The notes below the pieces were generated by a model that saw only the letters and a program-made list of their open reading frames with translations, was not told the origin of the DNA and ran no database searches. A DNA stretch of 64,000 bases from Lachnospiraceae bacterium UBA3316 (lineage in GTDB: Bacteria; Bacillota; Clostridia; Lachnospirales; Lachnospiraceae): the NCBI GenBank assembly GCA_002361955.1, contig DESK01000011.1, forward strand, positions 49,828-113,827, in the 5' to 3' direction. Below are positions 7,823-17,400 of this stretch, in pieces. The position numbers and the translations under genes were made by a program. The stretch's first letter is position 1. Every line of letters starts with the position of its first letter.

Positions 7823-9964
7823 ATGAATCAGAATAAAACGGATATTGATTACCTGCAGAAATCGGAGGTTTATGCCATGCGAATGAGGCCGGTGTTCCGT
7901 TCCGATGGTCTGTTTAGTGATGAGACGGAGAACTATGTCAGCCCCATGGAACCAGAGGCAGGAGACAAGGTTACGATCCGTTTCCGGTCTTTAAAAAATA
8001 ATATTGATTACGTATATTGGATCAGCGGAGCCAGAAGGCTTTTGATGGATTTCGAGAAGACGGAAGGGGATTTCGACTACTATAAAATAGAGGTGGTCAT
8101 GGGAGAGGAGATCCTTCATTATTATTTTGAAGTCCGTGTGGGAAAGATCCATTGCTTCTATAATAAGATGGGAGTGTCAAAGGATCTGCAGGATTATTAT
8201 GCTTTTGCCATTGCGCCGGGGTTCAAGACGCCCAAGTGGGCCAAGGGAGCTGTCATGTACCAGATCCTGGTAGACAGGTTCCGAAACGGGGATCCTACCA
8301 ATACGGTGGAGGACAGGGAATATTATTATATCGGGGATACTGCGGTGCATATCAAGGACTGGAACCAGTGTCCCGCTTCCAATATGGAGATTCGTGAATT
8401 TTACGGGGGAGATCTGCAGGGAGTGCTGGATAAGCTGGATTACCTGCAGGAGCTGGGGGTGGATGTCATTTACTTCAACCCTATTTTTGTGTCCCCTTCC
8501 AATCACAAGTATGATATTCAGGATTATGATTATGTGGATCCGCATTACGGAAAGATCGTCAACGACGGGGGCCAGGTGCTGCCGGAGGGCTGCAGCGACA
8601 ATTCCCAGGCCACTAAGTACATTCAGAGGGTTACCGATAAGGAAAACCTGGAGGCCAGCAACCAGCTTCTGATCACATTGATCCAGGAAGCCCACAGCCG
8701 CGGCATGAAGGTGATCCTGGACGGCGTGTTTAACCATTGCGGTTCCTTCAACAAATGGCTGGACAGAGAGCGCATTTATGAAAAGCAGGAGGGATACGAA
8801 AAGGGGGCGTACATATCTGCCGACAGTCCCTACAGAAGCTTCTTTAAATTTAACAATGAGCATGAATGGCCCTATAATCCTTTCTATGACGGCTGGTGGG
8901 GCCATGAGACGCTGCCGAAGCTGGCTTATGAGGATTCCCCGAAGCTTTACGAGTATATTATGGAGGTGGCCAGAAAGTGGGTGTCCCCGCCCTTTAACGC
9001 CGACGGCTGGAGGCTGGACGTGGCGGCGGATTTAGGCTTCAGCAGTGAATACAACCACAGGTTCTGGAAGGAGTTCCGGAAGGTGGTAAAGGAGGCGAAT
9101 CCGGACGCCATTATTTTGGCGGAGCATTACGGAGACGCCGGCTCCTGGCTGCGCGGGGATGAGTGGGATACGGTGATGAATTACGATGCGTTCATGGAGC
9201 CCCTCACCTGGTTTTTCACAGGAATGGAGAAACACAGTGACTTCTACCGGGAGGATCTTCTGGGAAATCATGAGAGCTTTATAGGGGCTATGAACCACCA
9301 TATGTCCAATTTCCTGGCGCCCTCCCTGCAGACGGCCATGAATGAGCTGTCCAATCACGACCACTCAAGATTTCTGACCAGGACGAACCATAAGGCAGGA
9401 AGGGTCCATGTGCTGGGAAGCGACGCTGCCGGAGAAGATGTGGATAAGTCGGTGATGCGGGAGGCCATCGTGATGCAGATGACCTGGCCGGGAGCGCCTA
9501 CCCTGTACTACGGAGACGAGGCGGGAGTGGTAGGATTTACGGATCCGGATAACCGCAGGACCTATCCCTGGGGACAGGAGGATCAGGAGCTGATCGATTT
9601 CTACCGCAGGATGATACAGATCCACAAAAAATATGATGTTTTGACTCATGGTTCCTTAAAATTTTTGGAGTGCTGCCATAACAGCATCAGCTATGCCCGC
9701 TTCAGCGACAGGGAGCAGATCGTGGTGGCCTTTAATAATGGCAGCGAGCCCATGGAGCTTACGCTGTCCGTATGGCAGGCGGGAATCCCGGGGGGCAGCA
9801 GCCTGGTGAGGCTGATGCTCAGCAGCAGCGAAGGTTTTACAGAGGAGCCGGAGACATACCGCTGTGAAAACGGCCAAATCTGTCTGGAACTTCCGGCGAA
9901 AGCTGCCATTGTATTGAAAAGACAGAAAAATTTTACTTGCTTATCGGAGCCCGCCGAAGTATAA
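7823..9964 (+). CDS. GH13 alpha-glucan hydrolase (neopullulanase/cyclomaltodextrinase-like)
   Basis: A 713-residue enzyme that should cleave alpha-1,4 (and perhaps alpha-1,6) links in starch-derived oligosaccharides. An N-terminal beta domain of the CBM34 type (about residues 20-130) precedes the barrel. The four GH13 regions are all present: DGVFNH at 300-305, GWRLDVA with the nucleophile D399, the acid/base E434 in ILAEHYG, and SNHDHSR with D513. No signal peptide is visible, so it acts on imported maltodextrins in the cytoplasm. The barrel has an insertion near residues 245-285 and the protein is longer than a typical neopullulanase of about 590 residues. The exact product specificity cannot be read from sequence. 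The following LacI gene starts 35 bases downstream. Confidence 0.9.
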   Translation: MNQNKTDIDYLQKSEVYAMRMRPVFRSDGLFSDETENYVSPMEPEAGDKVTIRFRSLKNNIDYVYWISGARRLLMDFEKTEGDFDYYKIEVVMGEEILHYYFEVRVGKIHCFYNKMGVSKDLQDYYAFAIAPGFKTPKWAKGAVMYQILVDRFRNGDPTNTVEDREYYYIGDTAVHIKDWNQCPASNMEIREFYGGDLQGVLDKLDYLQELGVDVIYFNPIFVSPSNHKYDIQDYDYVDPHYGKIVNDGGQVLPEGCSDNSQATKYIQRVTDKENLEASNQLLITLIQEAHSRGMKVILDGVFNHCGSFNKWLDRERIYEKQEGYEKGAYISADSPYRSFFKFNNEHEWPYNPFYDGWWGHETLPKLAYEDSPKLYEYIMEVARKWVSPPFNADGWRLDVAADLGFSSEYNHRFWKEFRKVVKEANPDAIILAEHYGDAGSWLRGDEWDTVMNYDAFMEPLTWFFTGMEKHSDFYREDLLGNHESFIGAMNHHMSNFLAPSLQTAMNELSNHDHSRFLTRTNHKAGRVHVLGSDAAGEDVDKSVMREAIVMQMTWPGAPTLYYGDEAGVVGFTDPDNRRTYPWGQEDQELIDFYRRMIQIHKKYDVLTHGSLKFLECCHNSISYARFSDREQIVVAFNNGSEPMELTLSVWQAGIPGGSSLVRLMLSSSEGFTEEPETYRCENGQICLELPAKAAIVLKRQKNFTCLSEPAEV

Positions 9965-9999
9965 TAGAACCATGTTTAGTGAAAGAAAGAGGGAAAGAA

Positions 10000-11016
10000 A
10001 TGGCAACGATAAGAGATCTGGCAAAGCGTACGGGTTACTCTGTGACGACAATTTCAAGGGTTTTGAATAATGACCCTACCATGAAAGTGACAGACAACAC
10101 GCGGGTGGCTATCCTGGAGGCTGCGGCGGAGTTGAATTATTCCCTGCCAAAGCCCAAACGCTTGGGAAAAAACCATGCGCCCCGTATTGCAGTAGCGGAG
10201 ATGATGACCCAGAAGGAGCAGTTGTCTGATCCCTATTATCTGTACTTAAAAAACTATGTGGTTCGGGCCTGCATGGAGCAGGGATATATGGTGTCTTACC
10301 TGTCAGAGGTAAGCGAAGGCGGCGGGATCGCGGGACAGGGAGAACTGGACGGCATCCTGGCCGTGGGAATTTTTTCGGAGGAACAGATCCGGCAGATGGA
10401 GGAGATCAGCAAGGCGATCATATTTGTGGATTCCTCCCCGGATGAGCAGCAGTATGATTCGGTGGTGCTGAACTTCAAGCTGGGAGTGGAGCAGGCCCTG
10501 GATTACCTGATGCAGCACGGGCATTACAGGATCGGGTTTTTAGGTCCTACTTATAAACTGGATCAGAAGAAGCGTCCGGCTCCGGAGGTGAGGCGTCAGT
10601 ATTTCAGGGAATACATGACGGAGATCGGGCGGTACGACGAGTGCTGGGTTATCGACACGATGCTTACCCTGGACGAGACCAGGGAGCAGGTGAAAAAATG
10701 GCTGCAGTCAGGAGAGCAGCGCCCCACGGCATTTCTTGCCTACAATGAGGAGACGGCCATCACGGCTGTGAGCGTTTTCCAGGAGGCGGGAATCCGTATC
10801 CCGGAGGACATCTCCATCATAAGCTTCAATGACACGCCCCTTTCGATTCTCATTGAGCCGCCCCTCACGAGCATCAACGCCCATCTGGAGAGCATGGGCA
10901 GGGTAGCTGTGAAGCTCTTAAAGGAGAGGCTGGAGGATCACCAGCACATTCCGTATAAAGTGGTGCTTCCGCTGACACTTTCGGAGAGAAGCAGCGTGAA
11001 GGATTATCAGGAATAG
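10000..11016 (+). CDS. LacI family transcriptional regulator
   Basis: A 338-residue sugar-responsive repressor. The N-terminal helix-turn-helix with hinge is clear: MATIRDLAKRTGYSVTTISR at residues 1-20 and the VLNND motif next. A periplasmic-binding-protein-like ligand domain follows, with the usual ISIISFNDTPLSILIEPPLTSI near the end. The start at 10000 has a purine-rich ribosome site; longer forms would read into the end of the GH13 gene. It sits directly after the GH13 enzyme and before the giant beta-galactosidase, so it probably controls one or both. The C-terminal half resembles the EbgR/GalR group, which fits a galactoside ligand, but that is inference. I saw no obvious inverted-repeat operator in either leader. 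Confidence 0.92.
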   Translation: MATIRDLAKRTGYSVTTISRVLNNDPTMKVTDNTRVAILEAAAELNYSLPKPKRLGKNHAPRIAVAEMMTQKEQLSDPYYLYLKNYVVRACMEQGYMVSYLSEVSEGGGIAGQGELDGILAVGIFSEEQIRQMEEISKAIIFVDSSPDEQQYDSVVLNFKLGVEQALDYLMQHGHYRIGFLGPTYKLDQKKRPAPEVRRQYFREYMTEIGRYDECWVIDTMLTLDETREQVKKWLQSGEQRPTAFLAYNEETAITAVSVFQEAGIRIPEDISIISFNDTPLSILIEPPLTSINAHLESMGRVAVKLLKERLEDHQHIPYKVVLPLTLSERSSVKDYQE

Positions 11017-11031
11017 ACTTTAGTAAACAAG

Positions 11032-11060
11032 AAACCGTCCTTTTTGAGGACGGTTTTTTT
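11032..11060 (+). terminator. Intrinsic terminator after the LacI gene
   Basis: AAACCGTCC pairs with GGACGGTTT around a TTTTTGA loop and is followed by T residues up to 11060. It isolates the LacI gene from the beta-galactosidase. Confidence 0.9.
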
Positions 11061-11433
11061 GACTCTTTTGACGGCAAAACATAGAAAAAAGAGGAGAATA
11101 ACGAAGTAAAGGATACAAAAAGAGGATAATCGTGCAAAAAGAATTGTATAAAATTCACAAAAATGAATGTGATATTTCGGATATAATGTCAATAACACAT
11201 CACTAAACAAATGATATAATAATAGACAAGGGCATATTGCCGCATTTTGGTGAGCAAATAAAACGTATCGTCGGCAAAGTGATGAAGGAGGGAGGAAAGA
11301 AGACGTTTGTCCGGGGATGCCGCCGGCAGGACCTGCTTGGCCGCAAAGCCGAGGGAGTGGGGATGGCCGGGTTCCCAAGGTGTAAAGAAGAAATGGGAGA
11401 CACACATATTTGATTGCAAAAGGAGACTGACAG
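11061..11433 (+). promoter_or_regulatory. Promoter region and long structured leader of the giant beta-galactosidase
   Basis: This 373-base gap has no gene. Its first part is AT-rich with two -10-like TATAAT boxes at 11182-11187 and 11215-11220, each with only a poor -35. From the second box there would be about 200 bases of untranslated leader, GC-rich between about 11270 and 11385, with several short complementary segments and the strings GGCCGCAAAGCCGAGGG and ATGGCCGGGTTCCC. These loosely recall the core of c-di-GMP-I riboswitches but lack the GAAA-capped P2 stem, so I leave the leader unassigned. An AAGGAGA ribosome site precedes the start. Confidence 0.45.
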
Positions 11434-14400
11434 ATGAATTGGAAAAAAGTACTTTCAAGTGTTCTGGCATTTTCGATGGTAGCCAGCACGGTGGCTTATG
11501 CAGCACCGATCACGGCCCAGGCCGCCGGAGAAAGCAGAGAAGCAGCGTCCAATACGGAGGAAGGTTATCAAGATCCGTGGGGTGACGCAGCAGCTCCCGG
11601 GCTGGAAGCAAAAAAGAGTCCGGATGTAGACAAGATAAAATTTACGCACAAAGAGTGGACAGGAACCTCCTACACGGATGTGGATGGAAACACCGTAAAA
11701 GGGGCGGATGTCTACGATATCAACAGAGAAGAGGCGAGTACCTTCGCCAGCACCAGCGTGGTCTACGATACGGTAGATAAGGCCATCAACGGCGCGGTGA
11801 ATTACAACAAGGCAGGATCGAAGTACGTGCAGTTCCTGACAGGCGCAGACCAGAAGGACTGGTCCCTGGTGGTGCTGCAGAATCAGGACCTGGCCCAGGG
11901 CGACGCCTACAAGGATTTTTACAAAAAGGATTTTAAGGCGACAACGGATGACTGGAAAGGAAACCTGGAGCTTCCCTGCAGCTGGACACGTCAGGGAGAC
12001 TGGGATTTTTCTATCTATACGAACGTGACGATGCCTTTCCAGAGCAAGTATGATAAAAGTGTAAGCTGTCCTGCAGCGCCCACCAATTACAATCCCGTGG
12101 GTCTTTACAGGAAGAGCTTTGATGTGAGCGACAATATGAAGAGCGCCAACGGAAGAATCTATATTTCCTTCCAGGGTGTTGAGTCTGCTTACTATGTATA
12201 TGTAAACGGAAAAGAAGTGGGATACAGCGAGGATTCCTACGCTCCCCACAGTTTTGATATCACAGACTACCTGACAGAGGACGGCAAGGATAATCTGCTG
12301 GCTGTGAAGGTGCACAAGTTCTGTGACGGTACATGGATGGAAGACCAGGATATGTTCTACGACGGCGGTATCTTCCGTGACGTATATCTGTACACGGCTC
12401 CCCTGGTACATATCCAGGATTATACCGTAAGGACAGACCTGGATGAGAATTACGAAAACGCAGAGCTGTATGTGAGCGTTGATGTGGCCAATGCCTCCAA
12501 CACCCAGGTGGACGGCTACAAGGTAGACGCGAAGCTCTACGACGAGAACGGCCAGGTATTTGTAAACGGCATCACTCTGGATCCGGGAGCGATCCCCGCA
12601 GCGAAAGACGGTAAGGACGGAAAGGCTACGGTTTCCGGAACGAAGAACGTGCTTTCACCGAAGCTTTGGTCCGCGGAGACGCCGAACCTGTATACGCTGG
12701 TGCTGACGGTGTACGATTCCGGCTCAGGAGCCTATCTGGGAAGCGTTTCCCAGCAGCTGGGCTTCCGTGAGATCGAGTTCGTAAAATCTGAGGTAGATGA
12801 AAATGGAAACAGGAAGACGAAGGACGCCGATTTTGAGCCGATCAGGATCAACGGCAAGCAGCTTCTGCTGAAGGGAACCAACCGCCACGATACCGACCCG
12901 GTATATGGCAAATATGTTCCCCTGGAGACCCAGGAGAAGGATGTACAGCTCATGAAGGAGTACAACCTGAACGCGATCCGTACCTCCCACTACAGCAACG
13001 ACGAGTATCTCTATTATCTGTGTGATAAGTACGGGCTGTACATGATGGCTGAGACCAACCTGGAATCCCACGCGATCATGAATAATGGCAATGCCCAGAG
13101 AAACTTCAAGAACCTTTCCATGGACAGAACCATCACCACCTTTGAGCGTCTGAAGAACAGAACCTCTGTTGTGATTTGGTCCACAGGAAATGAGAACTAC
13201 TATCAGAGCAGTAAAGACTATGCGGATTCCATGTTCTTTGATATGATCTGGTATTTCAAGAACAACGATCCCACGAGACCGATACATTCCGAGAGCTCCG
13301 GCAAGGCAAGCGGAACCGATATGGGAAGTAACATGTATCCCAGCGTAGGCACCGTGCAGGGAGAGGCCAAGAACAATATGCCGTATGTGATGTGTGAGTA
13401 TGACCATGCCATGGGTAACGCAGTCGGAAACCTGAAGGAGTACTGGGACGCGATCCGCTCCTCCGACAATATGCTGGGCGGATTTATCTGGGATTGGGTG
13501 GACCAGTCAAGGCTGCTGAGCCTGGATACCCTTCCGGCCACTTATATGCTGACAGATAAGAGCAAGGGCGTAAAGGGCTCCGCGAGCATCACGGCCATCA
13601 ACAATAAACCGGAAGAAGGCGCGCTGGCAAGTAAGAGCGCGGCAGGCTACACACTGTTCCAGGATGATTCCTACAATGAGGCCCTGGCAGGAGACGGCAA
13701 GCAGTTTACCGTGGAAGTGATCTGTAAGCCCACCAGCACGAGATCTGACCAGGTGCTGATCGCGAAGGGTGACAAGCAGTTTGCCCTCAAGACAAACAGC
13801 AGGAGCGAGCTGGAGTTCTTCGGATACGGCACAAGCTGGGATTCTGTCATCGTAGCGCTGCCCGAGAACTGGATGGACGGCGGCTGGCATCAGGTGGCAG
13901 CTACCTATGATAAGGGCACTGTAAAGATTTACTGGGATGGACAGCAGCTTGCGGTAACGTCAAGCGACGATAAGACCCAGTCCACCATCGCGGCCACAAG
14001 CGTTAAGCTGGGCGTAGGCTGCAGCGCGGACAATGGAAGAAACTTTGACGGCGAGATTTCCATGGGCCGTGTATATTCCAAGGCCCTGACGGCAGATGAG
14101 CTGAAGGCTCAGAACAGCAAGACTCCGGCGATTGCCGCAGATTCCGAGGATGTGGTTCTGTGGGCAGATTATTCTGACTTACAGGTAGACGAGGAAGCCG
14201 CACCCTATGATTATTATGCGGAGGATTTCGCCTACAAGACACTGTACCAGGAAGAGGCGAAAGGCGGCTTCTACTGCTATGGCGGCGACAACGGGGAGAG
14301 CCCCAACGACAATTCCTTCTGTGTAAACGGTTTGGTATCTCCTGACCGTGATCCTCAGCCGGAGCTTGAGGAAGTGAAGTACCAGTACCAGAGTGTATGG

Positions 14401-17400
14401 TTCACAGCCTCCGATATCCAGCTTCTGGGCGGAAAGATCAATGTTTACAATGAGAATAACTTCCTGAACTTAAATGAGTTTGATGTGAAGTGGGAGCTTC
14501 TGGAAGACGGAAAAGTCATCGGCTCCGGCCTGGTGGCTGACACTGATGTGGCAGGAAGGGAGAAGGCAACCCTTACCGTTCCGTATCCGGAGAAGATCCC
14601 TGCGGAGAAGAAGGCTGGCGCCGAGTATTTCCTGAACCTGTCTGTACAGCTGAAGAAGGATACCCTCTGGGCAAAGGCAGGCTATGAGGTAGCCCATGAG
14701 CAGTTCCAGCTTCCGGTAGAGATCGAGCAGGCTGCAAAGACGGTTTCCGCCGATGTGACAGTAGATGAGAGCGCAGAGGATGTGATCGCGGTCAGCGGCG
14801 CGGACTTTGGCTTCCAGATCGACAAGGCTACAGGAACCTTAAAGAATTATGTTTATAAAAATGAGACACTGCTGACTACCGGCCCCGTTCCGAATTACTG
14901 GAGAGGTCTGGTCAACAATGATAATGGAAATTATGACGGCAACTGGCAGAATGTAAACAAGGGAGTGACCGCTTCCGCTATCACAGTAAGCGAGAACGAG
15001 CAGGGCCAGAAGGTGATCACTGTGGAGCTGGCAGCCAAGGGCAGGGACAGCCTGAAGCAGACCATGAGCTACACGGTGGACGGCAGCGGCGCTGTGACGG
15101 TGACGGCATCTGTGGACGCCAGGGGAACCGGCCTTGGAAGATACCTCCGTATCGGTACGGTGATGGAGCTTCCCGCAGGCTATGAGAATGTAACCTGGTA
15201 CGGAAACGGCCCGGTAGAGTCTATGTGGGACCGTGAGAATTTCGCGAGCGTGGGCATCTACAACACGACAGTTTCCAGAATGTTCTACCCGTACCTGGAT
15301 ACCCAGGATACAGGTACTGTGACAGGTGTGAAGTGGTTTACGGTGACAGATCCCGCAAAGGCGTCTGCCCTGGCCATCGCGGCTGAGAACCCGGTGGAGG
15401 CATCCGCCCTGCACTTTGACGTGGACGACCTGACCCAGGCCCAGCATCCTTATGAGCTGACGAAGCTGGATCAGACGATTTTGACAGTAAACTACCGCTC
15501 ACAGGGTACCGGTAACAGGAGCTGTGGCCCGGATACCTTATCTGCGTACCTGCTTCAGAATGACAAGGCTTACACCTACGAGTACACGATGGTTCCGTAC
15601 ACCACAAAGGGCACGGATGTGATGGAGCTGACACGTCCCTACAGGTCGGCAGCATCTGTTTCCGAGAAGGATATCATCGAGGCGGCAGCAGAAGATCTGA
15701 TCGGCCAGGTAGACAGTATCTTTATGAATTCGGCGGATCTGGATGCTTTGAAGGAAATGAAGAAAGCATACGAGACACTGCCGGAGTATGGCAAAGCGAT
15801 CGTGGGCGCAGAGCGCGGCCGCAAGGTGGAGGAAGCAATCGCGCTGGCTGAACAGCTGGCCCAGAGCGATAAGGCCCTGATGATCAGGGACAAGAGCTCC
15901 AACCATTTTGATATGGATATCAGCGCCGAGGCAGATGCGGCACTTGCCGAGAAGGATGGCATCACAGCCTTCAGAGGCCGGGCGTCCGTTAAGGGAGAGG
16001 GAGCTGACGCTACCTTCCATGACCTGATGATGGGCAAGAACCCCTTCACAGTGGAAGCCTATGTGAACCCCAATAACAATGAAGATTACAACATGGTATT
16101 CGGCAGAGGCGACCACAATGTAGCTATGCGTATCTCAGAGAAGAGCGTTTACCTGTTTATCTACAATGGAAGCAACTGGATCGTATGCCAGAATCCGATC
16201 ACGGATGCGGAAAAGAATTCCTGGCTGCACGTGGCAGGCATCTATGACGGAAACAACCTCTCTGTCTATGTAGAGGGCAAAGAGATGGCAGTGAAACAGA
16301 ATGTGGGCAGCGTAGCAGAGGCCGACTATTCGTTCTGCATCGGCTACTGTCCGGAGACAGGGCGCGGTTCCAATAACTACATTAAAGGAATCCGTGTCTA
16401 TGACAAGGTTCTGACAAAGGAAGAACTGGACGGAAAGACGATCACACCGGACAGCGAAAATGTAAAGCTGTGGTATGATTTTGACGAGTATGAGTATCAG
16501 AATATTGACGCTGCAGCTACAGGCGTGCGCAGCTACACGACAGAGCTGACACTGGGAATCGGTGAGACGGCAGGCATCGTGGCAGGCATGGTTCCCTACT
16601 ATGCGAAGGGCGAGATCAGCTACGCTTCCGCAGATGAGGCCGTGGCCGCTGTGACAGCAGACGGTGTGGTGACAGCCGCAGGCCCGGGACAGACAGAGAT
16701 TATTGTTTCCGCAAAGGATCATGCGGACTGGAAGGTTTCCGTACCTGTTACGGTAACGGAGCCGGAGAAAGACAAAGAGATCACAGCGCCGACGGTAGCA
16801 TTCACAGCTCCGCTGGCAGGGGAATATCCTGCGCCTGCGACAGTGGCGAACGCGGAGGGCTCTGTCCACCACGAGACGATCGCTGACCATGGGGCAAATC
16901 CCACGGAATTCACAAAGATCAGTGAGGACTCCGAGCAGGTGATCGTAAATAAGGACGGCGTATGGGGCTTCATGGATCTGATGAAATCAGGCAGTGCTCA
17001 CGATAAGTTTGATATCAGCGGCGAGACGCCACTTGTGATGTCCTTCAAGCTGTTTGTGAATAGCGCAGTTTCGGGCAATTCCAACATCCTTGGAAAGACA
17101 AATACCCAGTACGGCTTCCAGATCGAGTCTACAAGGCTGATCCTGTATTGCCAGTCCGGAGGCGGATGGCCGGAGCAGACCGTGACGATCGATTCCGATT
17201 TCTATGGAAAATGGCATGACGTTGTACTTGTCTTTGACGGAAAGGGCCAGATGGGATTCTTTGTGGACGGAGAGGCTTCCGCAGCTACCTCAGGAAGACC
17301 TACATCGGCAGTTCTTGAGTCAAACGACAATCCGTTTACCTTTGGATACAATTACCAGAATACGGCAGACACCTTTACGTCCGACGAGGGATACCTGGCA

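Noticed and set aside
11270..11385. Third c-di-GMP-I riboswitch before the beta-galactosidase
   Set aside because: Two short blocks look similar, but the GAAA-capped P2 stem and the conserved GGGTCTAA block are missing, so I list it only as an unassigned leader.
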